Assembly: GCA_009917545.1 (NCBI GenBank)
Contig: QZDW01000003.1
Coordinates: 124,001 to 188,000, forward strand
Length of the DNA stretch: 64,000 nt
Source of the DNA: a bacterium 1XD42-76
GTDB lineage: Bacteria; Bacillota; Clostridia; Lachnospirales; Lachnospiraceae
Reading direction: 5' to 3'
Part shown: in pieces, positions 28,027 to 34,890 of the stretch
How positions within the stretch are numbered: position 1 is the stretch's first letter
Layout of the letters: each line of letters begins with the position of its first letter
Made by a program: the position numbers and the translations under genes
The notes under the pieces: model-generated
The model's input: the letters and a program-made list of their open reading frames with translations, nothing else
What the model was told of the DNA's origin: nothing
Database searches by the model: none

Positions 28027-28074
28027 AAAACGGAGACAGAGGCTAAAAATACAGCTTCTGGCTCCGTTTTTTTG
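28027..28074 (+). terminator. Intrinsic terminator after the L,D-transpeptidase gene
   Basis: AAAACGGAG at 28027-28035 pairs with CTCCGTTTT at 28062-28070, with inner pairing CAGA/TCTG, and ends in seven T. It marks the boundary between the backbone and the glycan locus. Confidence 0.85.
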
Positions 28075-28215
28075 TTTGCATTCGTGTACAGAGAAATACT
28101 GTCTGGGACATCGGTTCCCAATATAGATTGTAATATTGATTTCAATGGAAACAGTGCAGAGGAGACAGAAACACTCAAAAAAGAAAAATAAGACAGGAAA
28201 ATGTAAAATACTAAA

Positions 28216-28378
28216 TTCTCAAAAAGTGTAGGTTTTGAGAATAGGCCTTTGGATGGATTTCCCAGCAAAAAAGTCGTAAAAGTGCACAAATTTCATTGAC
28301 TTTTTGCTGTTTTTATACTAAGGTTATAGGTGATTATTCATGAAAACAAAATTTCTCAAAACCTACACTTTTTGAGAA
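28216..28378. repeat. Perfect 26-bp inverted repeats flanking 111 bp: candidate invertible switch
   Basis: The repeats at 28216-28241 and 28353-28378 are exact reverse complements. Each repeat is itself built like a tyrosine-recombinase site, with 9-bp arms TTCTCAAAA and TTTTGAGAA around an asymmetric 8-bp spacer AGTGTAGG. The enclosed segment is AT-rich. It holds TTGACT (28296) and TATACT (28314), which are promoter-like although their 12-base spacing is short. The unit stands just upstream of the glycan locus. No invertase gene is adjacent. Confidence 0.7.
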
Positions 28379-28900
28379 AACGAACAAGTGTATGTGCCGG
28401 CACCGGCATATACGGTTCTAAGATCATAGGAGCGGCTTTTTTGGATGGGTTTCGGCAGCATACTGGGACTTTACCGCAGGGAACAAGAAAGCAGTTCATG
28501 ATATATGCCTGTATTGATGATGCAGGCGGAAAAACAACGGTCGGCATTAGAAGGCGGCTGCAGGCTGCGTATTGGGTATGCCAGGACCCTGTGAACACAG
28601 GATGGAATCATAATTACGGATGCGGCGGTATGATGTGCATCGGATGATGGATTTGCCGGTGAGGTAGCAGGGAGCGAAGCGGGTGATTCCGCATCATTCT
28701 GTTTGGGAATGACCAATATATCTTATTATCAAGCGGATAAAGGAATGTAGGAAGAGTTTGTATGCTTATTTTATAATATATATGTCTTATTTATTAAAGA
28801 TAGCCTGATTCGTATCTTGCCTACATCCGGCGTCAAATAACCAATATAGTTCCAAAGATGCTGGGTGGAGCAATACAAAATGCGGAGGTCAGAGTCATTT
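28379..28900. other. Gene-free leader region upstream of the glycan genes
   Basis: About 520 bases follow the inverted repeat with no convincing gene. A 105-codon frame (28330-28647) begins inside the repeat unit, lacks a ribosome site and matches nothing I recognise. A TATAAT at 28772 has no matching -35. A long untranslated leader is plausible. Confidence 0.4.
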
Positions 28901-30349
28901 ATGATGGAATATATAATCGTACAGGCAGGCGGAAAAGGGACGCGTCTGAAGCAGCTGACAAGAAACAAGCCAAAGGCGCTCGTTCCGGTAGAAAACCTTC
29001 CGATGCTGTTCCATTTATTTCGGAAATATCCGGATAAACGATTTGTAATCATTGCAGATTATAAAAAAGAGGTCATGCATGAATATCTGGAAGTATTTGC
29101 GGATGTCAAATATCAAGTTGTGGACGCCGATGGCGCGGGAACTTGTGCGGGAATAAAGCAGGCCCTTGATCTGATACCCCAAAGCGAGCCTTTTATGCTT
29201 GTATGGTCTGACCTGATACTGCCTGACAGTCTGGAATTGCCGGAAGGGTATGGAAAATCCGAAACGGTACATCCACAGGAAGATTACATAGGAATTTCAC
29301 AGACCTTCCCCTGCAGATGGTCTTTTGCAGATTCAGAATTTACAGAAGAAAATTCAATGATGCATGGCGTAGCCGGTTTTTTCCTGTTTACCGGAAAAGA
29401 AAAATTAAAGTCAGTACCAGAAAGTGGAGAGCTGGTACGCTGGATGCAGCAATGTCATATGAAATTCAGGGAAATTGGACTTGCCGGCACAAAGGAATTT
29501 GGAGTCTTGGAAGAGTATAACCAGTTGCAGGAGCAAAAATGCCGCCCGTTTAATAAAATAACGTTCAAAGAAAACCGGGTGATAAAAGAGTGGGTGAATG
29601 AACAGGGGAGACGGTTGGCAGAGAGAGAATGTGCATGGTATGAAAAGGCGGGAAGGATGGGAGCTTCATCTTTGCCACGAATCTATGGGTTCCATCCTCT
29701 GGAAATGGAGCGGATACAGGGGAAGAACATTTATGAGTGTCAGTTCCCATATGAAGAGAAGAAAGAAATCTTAAGAAGGCTTATAAATTCACTGCAAATG
29801 CTGCATGAAGCGGCTCAGATTCCGGCAGACTCATTTAGCTGTAAAGAGGTTTATTATAAAAAAACGTTCGACCGCATACGAAACATCAGGAGCCTGGTTC
29901 CATTTGCGGACAAAGCATATATTACAGTAAATAAACGCAGATGCAGGAATGTTTTTTATCATAAAAGGCAGCTGGAGCAAAGGCTGGAACAGCTCACATG
30001 CGACAGATTCTGTTTCATACATGGGGACTGTACTTTTTCTAATATGATGATACGTGAGAATGGGAGTCCTGTTTTGATGGATCCGAGAGGATATTTTGGT
30101 TTTACTGAATTATACGGGGATCCACGCTATGACTGGGCAAAGCTGTATTATTCTATTGTGGGTAATTATGACTGCTTTAATCGGAAGAAATTTGAATTAA
30201 CGTTTGAAGGGGAAGAAGTCTGCCTTGATATTCAGTCGAATCATTGGGAGGAGATGGAAGATGATTTCTTTGAAATGACGGGAACGGATCCAGAGGAAAT
30301 CAAGCTGCTTCATGCGGTAATCTGGCTTTCACTGACTACGTATGCATAG
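28901..30349 (+). CDS. Sugar nucleotidyltransferase fused to an aminoglycoside/choline-kinase-like phosphotransferase, amber stop near the 3' end
   Basis: 482 residues in two parts. The N-terminal NTP-transferase domain (1-215) has VQAGGKGTRLKQLTRNKPKALVPV. The C-terminal APH-like kinase domain (about 250-482) has FIHGDCTFSNMMIRENGSPVLMDPRGYFG, giving the catalytic HGD and metal-binding DPRG. It probably activates and phosphorylates a glycan precursor. After TAG at 30347-30349 the same frame stays open for 21 more sensible residues (QDYDSICGAFYNGLYYLEEVL) and stops at 30415 in an ATGA overlap with the next gene. A recent nonsense change, perhaps TGG to TAG, is therefore likely. Activity of the shortened protein is uncertain. 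GGAGG at 28884 precedes ATG 28901. Confidence 0.8.
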   Translation: MMEYIIVQAGGKGTRLKQLTRNKPKALVPVENLPMLFHLFRKYPDKRFVIIADYKKEVMHEYLEVFADVKYQVVDADGAGTCAGIKQALDLIPQSEPFMLVWSDLILPDSLELPEGYGKSETVHPQEDYIGISQTFPCRWSFADSEFTEENSMMHGVAGFFLFTGKEKLKSVPESGELVRWMQQCHMKFREIGLAGTKEFGVLEEYNQLQEQKCRPFNKITFKENRVIKEWVNEQGRRLAERECAWYEKAGRMGASSLPRIYGFHPLEMERIQGKNIYECQFPYEEKKEILRRLINSLQMLHEAAQIPADSFSCKEVYYKKTFDRIRNIRSLVPFADKAYITVNKRRCRNVFYHKRQLEQRLEQLTCDRFCFIHGDCTFSNMMIRENGSPVLMDPRGYFGFTELYGDPRYDWAKLYYSIVGNYDCFNRKKFELTFEGEEVCLDIQSNHWEEMEDDFFEMTGTDPEEIKLLHAVIWLSLTTYA

Positions 30350-30411
30350 CAGGATTATGACTCTATCTGCGGAGCATTTTATAATGGATTGTATTATCTG
30401 GAGGAAGTCTT

Positions 30412-31017
30412 ATGATTCGCTATTTTGAAAAGCAATTAGAAGAACTCGATTATTCCATACATTCCCTTGATGAAACAATATTTAGCAGATGGGTGGAGGA
30501 AGCAGCCGCCACACTGAAGAATAACAAAAAAATAATCGTTTCAGGGCTGGGAAAAAATGTCCCGATTTGTGAAAAATTTGTAGGTTCGATGGTTTCTTTG
30601 GGGCTGGATGCCTGTTTTTTGCACACAAATTCCGCCGTTCATGGGGATATGGGAATTGTGAAAAGCGGCGATATGGTGATCCTGTTGACTAAAAGCGGAG
30701 AAACCGAGGAATCCGTGTATTTTGCCGGGCTGCTAAAGCAGCGGGACGTAAACATGTGGCTCCTCACCTTTGAAAAGGAGAGTACGCTTACCAAACAGAT
30801 TGACAATGTCATTGTACTGGATTTACATCATGAGGGAGATCTGTGGAACATCATGCCTAACAATTCAACGACCATCAACCTGATAATATTGCAGGGGCTG
30901 GCTATGTTGACAGCAAAGAAATTGGAGCTGGATATCGGGCAGTTCAGGCGCAACCATCCTGGCGGACAGATTGGCAAAAAACTGGAGTATGATAAAAATC
31001 AGAATGGAAAACCATAG
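30412..31017 (+). CDS. SIS-domain sugar-phosphate isomerase
   Basis: A 201-residue sugar isomerase domain protein of the KdsD/GutQ type, which interconverts phosphosugars. Typical elements are KKIIVSGLGKNVPICEKFVGSMVSLG near residue 40, a HGDMGIV segment, LLTKSGETEESV (phosphate-binding Ser/Thr) and a C-terminal RNHPGGQIGKKL, which matches the HPGGxIGR end of KdsD. CBS domains of full KdsD are absent. The ATG overlaps the ancestral stop of the upstream gene (ATGA), and GGAGG is 4-8 bases ahead, so the genes form one translational unit. The product sugar is not known. Confidence 0.85.
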   Translation: MIRYFEKQLEELDYSIHSLDETIFSRWVEEAAATLKNNKKIIVSGLGKNVPICEKFVGSMVSLGLDACFLHTNSAVHGDMGIVKSGDMVILLTKSGETEESVYFAGLLKQRDVNMWLLTFEKESTLTKQIDNVIVLDLHHEGDLWNIMPNNSTTINLIILQGLAMLTAKKLELDIGQFRRNHPGGQIGKKLEYDKNQNGKP

Positions 31018-31051
31018 GCCGGATTTACGGTTTTAAATGAGGGGTATCGTC

Positions 31052-31265
31052 ATGAAAACGGTGATTTTAGCAGGGGGATTTGGAACAAGGATTGCAGAAG
31101 AATCTATGTTTAAGCCAAAACCAATGGTAGAAATAGGCGGAATGCCTATTTTGTGGCATATTATGAAGCATTATTCTTCTTTTGGGTTTCAGGAGTTTGT
31201 GATCTGTGCAGGATATCGGCAGAATATCATCAAAGAATGGTTTGCAAACTACTATTTACATATGA
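31052..31265 (+). pseudogene. rfbF: Glucose-1-phosphate cytidylyltransferase, 5' part, interrupted by the conjugative element
   Basis: Encodes the N-terminal 71 codons plus one base of RfbF (CTP plus glucose-1-phosphate to CDP-glucose, first step toward CDP-dideoxyhexoses). Visible are MKTVILAGGFGTRIAEES, KPMVEIGGMPILWHIM and YRQNIIKEWFANYYLHM. ATG 31052 has GAGGGG 7 bases upstream; ATG 31037 is an alternative. At GA 31264-31265 the element begins and the frame stops four codons later. The 3' part lies at 55891-56468. Confidence 0.95.
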
Positions 31266-31269
31266 ATGA

Positions 31270-31285
31270 GTTTTAATAGGAACAC
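31270..31285 (+). repeat. Left terminal imperfect inverted repeat of the element
   Basis: GTTTTAATAGGAACAC near the left end resembles the reverse complement of the right end, GTTTTATTAGGAAAACAC (55861-55878). Probably part of the recombinase binding site. Confidence 0.5.
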
Positions 31286-31355
31286 TGTAATATCAAGGCT
31301 TTTCGGAGCCAGCAACCACAAAAAAATATTATTTGAGCTATCACATTACGCAGAA

Positions 31356-31389
31356 AGCCGTCCGGCATGAAAAAACGGGCGGCTTTTTT
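31356..31389 (+). terminator. Intrinsic terminator at the left end of the element
   Basis: AGCCGTCC pairs with GGGCGGCT (one G-T) and is followed by six T. It would stop rfbF transcription entering the element. Confidence 0.75.
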
Positions 31390-31481
31390 GCGTGGATAGC
31401 CGGGAGGGAGGCGAAAAAATAGTAACAAAGTTTTAGCGCAATATTTGTGCAATATTCACGAAATTAAAAAGGAGGTAACGA

Positions 31482-32984
31482 ATGGCAGACGAAAAATTGA
31501 ACGTGAGCCCGGAGGAAAATCCCCAGCCCAGCTTGTTCGATACTGGCCCGGCGGATGCTCCTGCCCCGGAAACATCCGCGCCGGAGCCCCCGGCCCCGGA
31601 GAACATTCCCGAGCAGGCCGCCGTGGATGCGCCCGCCCAGGATGCCCCGGCGGGTGCTCCCGGCGAGGTGAGTGTATCCGCTGACCAGATTGAAAAGCTG
31701 ATGGCGGAGCGGCGGGCGGCGGAACGTGCGGAGGTGGAAAAGAACGAGCCACCCGAACCGGAACAGCCGCCCACCCCGGCCCCGGAGGATAAGGCCGCCG
31801 GGGAAAAGGAGCCCGAGAAAAAGGGAAAGGCCGCCAAAGAGAAAACGCCCGAGCCGGATAAGTCCAAGGGCAGGCGAGGCCGCAAGCCCAAAGAAGAAAA
31901 AGCGGGGCCCGGTGAACCGGGAGGGACGGGGGCCCGCCGTGGCCGCCCGGCCAAGGCTGACAAGGCGGCCCCGGACAGGCCCCCGTCCCCACCTCGAGAC
32001 AAAATGTCCCAAAGCAAGGAGGCCAAGGCCGCCACGGTAAAGGGCAGGGAAGAAGCCCCTGCCGCTCCTGCGCCGGAGCCGCCGCCCCAGCCCCGTGACG
32101 CGACCCGCGCTGAAAAAGAAGAGATTGTCTATCTCAAACTTTCGGAGCTGTTCCCGTTCAAAGACCATCCCTTTGGGGTGCGGGACGATGCGGAAATGAA
32201 AGGGCTTGTGGAGTCCGTCAAGGACAACGGCGTACACCAGCCCGCGCTGGTGCGTCCCCGGGAGGGTGGCGGCTATGAAATCATCGCGGGCCACCGCCGC
32301 CAGAGGGCCAGTGAGCTGGCCGGGTTTGCAAATATGCCTTGTATCGTCCGCAACATGACGGACGATGAGGCCATCCTTGCTATGACGGACGACAACCTGC
32401 GCCACCGGGAAAAGATTTTGCCGATGGAGAAAGCGCAGTCCTTAAAAATGCAGGTGGAGGCCATCAGCCACCAGGGGGCAAAACTGGCGGGCGATGACGC
32501 GAAGGACGTGGGCAAACGCTCCACGGAAATCGTTGGGGAACGCAACGGCATGAATTACAAGCAGGTACAGCGGTATATCCGGCTGACCGAGCTTGTGCCG
32601 GAGCTCCAGTCTATGGTGAATGAGAAAAAGCTGTCTTTCACCCCCGCCGTGGAAATCTCGTTCATCAAGCCCAAAAACCAGAGGTTTATCGCCGTTTCCA
32701 TTGAGGGCGAGCAGGCATCCCCCTCGCTCTCCCAGGCCCAGGAGCTCCGCAAGCTGGATAAGGACGGGAAACTGAACGGCGATGTGATTGACGGCATTTT
32801 GAGCCGTGAGAAAAAGGAGGTAGACAAAGTGATTATTTCCGCCGCAGAGCTGAACAAGTATTTCGGCAAGGACGCCACGCCCCGGGAAATGAAAGACCAG
32901 ATTATGTCCCTGCTGGCCGAATGGAAAGAGAAACAGCCCCCGGAGCGCACCGCCCCGGAGAAAAAGACCGACCGGGAAAAGTAA
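31482..32984 (+). CDS. ParB/RepB-type DNA-binding protein
   Basis: 500 residues. The first 210 are low-complexity Pro/Ala/Glu/Lys-rich. A ParB N-terminal domain follows (about 215-320) with KLSELFPFKDHPFG, DNGVHQPALVRPR and the nucleotide-binding IIAGHRRQRASEL. The helix-turn-helix region is about 345-400 (GMNYKQVQRYIRLTELVPELQ). ParB-family proteins bind palindromic sites and may hydrolyse CTP; KorB of RK2 is a family member that regulates genes from many operators. No parA is visible. A copy of the element's palindrome lies within the gene (31996-32010) and another directly after its stop. The start is ATG 31482 with AAAGGAGG. Confidence 0.88.
   Translation: MADEKLNVSPEENPQPSLFDTGPADAPAPETSAPEPPAPENIPEQAAVDAPAQDAPAGAPGEVSVSADQIEKLMAERRAAERAEVEKNEPPEPEQPPTPAPEDKAAGEKEPEKKGKAAKEKTPEPDKSKGRRGRKPKEEKAGPGEPGGTGARRGRPAKADKAAPDRPPSPPRDKMSQSKEAKAATVKGREEAPAAPAPEPPPQPRDATRAEKEEIVYLKLSELFPFKDHPFGVRDDAEMKGLVESVKDNGVHQPALVRPREGGGYEIIAGHRRQRASELAGFANMPCIVRNMTDDEAILAMTDDNLRHREKILPMEKAQSLKMQVEAISHQGAKLAGDDAKDVGKRSTEIVGERNGMNYKQVQRYIRLTELVPELQSMVNEKKLSFTPAVEISFIKPKNQRFIAVSIEGEQASPSLSQAQELRKLDKDGKLNGDVIDGILSREKKEVDKVIISAAELNKYFGKDATPREMKDQIMSLLAEWKEKQPPERTAPEKKTDREK
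31996..32010. repeat. 15-bp palindrome copy 1 (variant left arm)
   Basis: GAGACAAAATGTCCC inside the parB-like coding sequence, read there as RDKMSQ. Confidence 0.8.
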
Positions 32985-32989
32985 GCCTT

Positions 32990-33004
32990 GAGACATTTTG
33001 TCCC
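32990..33004. repeat. 15-bp palindrome copy 2
   Basis: GAGACATTTTGTCCC starting 6 bases after the parB stop codon. Confidence 0.85.
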
Positions 33005-33062
33005 GAGGCTTTTCTCTTTCCCGCGCCCCTCTCCCGCGCCTTGCATGGCGTTCTTTTAGAGA

Positions 33063-33230
33063 GGGGCTCTGGTGGTATATCCCCCGTCGCCGCCTGCTAC
33101 TGAGCACAGCCGGGAGTGGGCGGTCAAGGGGCGGAACGCCCGCCGCCTGCGGCGGCTTGCCCTTGACGGCCCGCCCCGGCTGTGCCACCCCTCCCGGCGC
33201 GGCGGGGGATATATCCTCCAGAGCCGCCCC
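33063..33230. repeat. Long imperfect GC-rich inverted repeat
   Basis: Nested arms give one 168-base fold-back: CTCTGG-GG-TATATCCCCCG (33067-33086) with CGGGGGATATATCCTCCAGAG (33203-33223), CACAGCCGGG (33105-33114) with CCCGGCTGTG (33175-33184), TCAAGGG (33124-33130) with CCCTTGA (33160-33166), and GCCGCC-TGC-GGCGGC at the centre. It fills most of the 320-base gap between the parB-like gene and the next gene. It contains no supported reading frame. Confidence 0.75.
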
Positions 33231-33256
33231 CTTTCCCATGAATGGGAAAGGGCGGG
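33227..33256 (+). other. Hairpin next to the long inverted repeat
   Basis: CCCCCTTTCCCAT and ATGGGAAAGGG with following G residues pair over a 2-base loop. No T-run follows, so it is probably not a terminator. Confidence 0.6.
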
Positions 33257-33303
33257 GGGATAGGGCTGAACGACAACTATCAAAATATCGGAGGTAAACG
33301 ACT

Positions 33304-33645
33304 ATGAAACGACCCCTTGCTTACATCACCGCCGCTTGGTATGGCGGCGACACGGAAAACGCGGAGCTGGCCGCGCAGTACTGCCGGGCGGTCTACGATG
33401 CGGGCTTTGCCCCTATCTGCCCGGCCTTGTTCCTGCCCCTTTTCCTCAATGACGCGGTTCCCGAGGAGCACAAGAGCAGCATCGACATTGGCCGCGACCT
33501 GCTCCGCCGCTCCCGGGTGCTGGTGGTGTGCGGGCATACCGTCACCGAGTCCATGAAGAACGACATCGCCGTGGCCCAGCGGCTGGGCATCACCGCCACC
33601 ACCCTTGAGGGCATTTTAACCGTCAAGGGACAGGGCCGCCGCTGA
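33304..33645 (+). CDS. DUF7768/DUF4406-like, nucleoside 2-deoxyribosyltransferase-like protein
   Basis: 113 residues with a Rossmann-like pattern of small NDT-like proteins: RPLAYITAAWYGGD near the N-terminus, AGFAPICPALFLPLFL in the middle and GRDLLRRSRVLVVCGHTVTESMKNDIAVAQRLG near the C-terminus. Such proteins are common in phages and conjugative elements; the true activity is unproven. GGAGG precedes ATG 33304. The ardA start codon follows one base after its stop, so the two are co-translated. Confidence 0.7.
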   Translation: MKRPLAYITAAWYGGDTENAELAAQYCRAVYDAGFAPICPALFLPLFLNDAVPEEHKSSIDIGRDLLRRSRVLVVCGHTVTESMKNDIAVAQRLGITATTLEGILTVKGQGRR

Positions 33646-33646
33646 C

Positions 33647-34348
33647 GTGGCCGCGCTGTTCGAGGCGTACATCACCAATCTGGGGAAATACAACGAGGGC
33701 GAGCTGGTGGGGGAAACGCTGAAATTCCCCACCAGCCCCCAGGCGGTGGAGGCGCTGTTAAAGAATATCGGCGTGGACGGCATACGCTACGAGGAATTTT
33801 TCATCACCAGCTTTGACGGCGATGTGCTGGGGCTCTATGACTATCTGGGCGAGTATGAAAATCTGGACGAGCTGAACCATCTGGCCTGCCTGCTTTCGGA
33901 GCTCCCCCAAAGCGAGATTGAAAAATTCGAGGCCGCGCTCCATATGGGGGCGCATACCTCCAGCGTGGCGGACATCATCAACCTTGCGGAAAATCTGGAC
34001 TGCTTTGAATTTTACCCGGAGATTGAAAGCGAGGAGGATTTGGGCCGCTATTTTGCGGAGGATTTGCCGATCCCCGCCGAGCTGAAAGACTACTTTGACT
34101 ATGAGGCATACGGGCGGGACATATCCATCAACGAGGACGGCCACCTTGCCCCCGGCGGCTATATCGTCCAGACGGGCGATATTAAGGAAGTCTACCACGG
34201 GATAGAGGATATTCCCAAGGAGCACAAGGTTTTTGCCCTCCCCCGGCTCTCCATCCGGGAGCAGATGGCTGCCTACAAGGAAGTGATTGACCGTTCCTCT
34301 CTGGCGGCTGAACGCAAGCACCCGGAAACAAACCGGGACGAGCGGTGA
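33647..34348 (+). CDS. ardA: Antirestriction protein ArdA
   Basis: An acidic DNA-mimic protein that inhibits type I restriction enzymes, helping a transferred element survive in a new host. 233 residues; the Tn916 ArdA is shorter (about 165), so extra sequence is present at the C-terminus. Family features are FEAYITNLGKYNEGELVGETLKFP, the acidic DGIRYEEFFITSFDGDVLGLYDYLGEYENLDELNHLA and ENLDCFEFYPEIESEEDLGRYFAED. The start is GTG 33647, one base after the preceding stop. The protein is strongly Asp/Glu-rich, as expected for DNA mimicry. Confidence 0.88.
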   Translation: MAALFEAYITNLGKYNEGELVGETLKFPTSPQAVEALLKNIGVDGIRYEEFFITSFDGDVLGLYDYLGEYENLDELNHLACLLSELPQSEIEKFEAALHMGAHTSSVADIINLAENLDCFEFYPEIESEEDLGRYFAEDLPIPAELKDYFDYEAYGRDISINEDGHLAPGGYIVQTGDIKEVYHGIEDIPKEHKVFALPRLSIREQMAAYKEVIDRSSLAAERKHPETNRDER

Positions 34349-34352
34349 CTTC

Positions 34353-34367
34353 GAGACAAAATGTCCC
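34353..34367. repeat. 15-bp palindrome copy 3
   Basis: GAGACAAAATGTCCC starting 5 bases after the ardA stop codon. Confidence 0.85.
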
Positions 34368-34410
34368 AAAGGCCGGAGGGCCTATCCCCCATGAAAGGAG
34401 GCGGTTTTGA

Positions 34411-34890
34411 TTGATTGATGAGGATGTTTCCCGGCGCACGATAGCACTTTCTATCAGAACGGGAAAACTTTCGGCCCGGGTGCTGGCCTATGCGCTCCGG
34501 GCGGCTGGTCGGAAGATACAAAAGGAGCACCGGGCTCACCAGACGCCCCACGGCAGGCAGTCCGTGAAAAAGCTCATGGCCCACGGCGCGGCCACGAACA
34601 GCATCGAACTCACCGGGGCCCCCAAGGAATTTGACCGGGTGGCCCGGAAGTGGAATGTTGACTATGCCTTTTATAAGACCGGGCCGGACAAGTATCTGCT
34701 GTTCTTCAAGAGCGGGCAGGCGGACGCAATCACCGCTTGTTTCTCGGAATACTCCCGCCGTGTGCTGGATAAGGCAAAGACTGACCGCGTACCCATCCGG
34801 GAACAGCTCAGACGGGCCGCCGCCGAGATACTGCGCCAGCCCGCGCAAAAGAAAGACCGCGTAAAGGAGGCCGCCCATGAGGACAGATAA
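34411..34890 (+). CDS. PcfB family protein (DUF3801)
   Basis: 159 residues. PcfB of pCF10-like systems is a relaxosome component that connects DNA processing to the coupling protein. The DUF3801 pattern is seen in TGKLSARVLAYALRAAGRKI, HGRQSVKKLMAHGAATNSIEL and FDRVARKWNVDYAFYKTG. The C-terminal quarter is basic. The start is a TTG at 34411 with AAAGGAGG 8 bases upstream. Its 3' end overlaps the coupling protein gene by 14 bases, consistent with joint production. Confidence 0.82.
   Translation: MIDEDVSRRTIALSIRTGKLSARVLAYALRAAGRKIQKEHRAHQTPHGRQSVKKLMAHGAATNSIELTGAPKEFDRVARKWNVDYAFYKTGPDKYLLFFKSGQADAITACFSEYSRRVLDKAKTDRVPIREQLRRAAAEILRQPAQKKDRVKEAAHEDR

Noticed and set aside
28330-28647. 105-codon frame starting inside the inverted-repeat unit
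   Set aside because: It has no ribosome binding site, an unnatural amino-acid pattern and no recognised family. It would be cut by inversion of the segment.
31433-32405. Long minus-strand and alternate frames over the parB-like gene
   Set aside because: High GC content leaves antisense frames open; the ParB motifs are on the plus strand.
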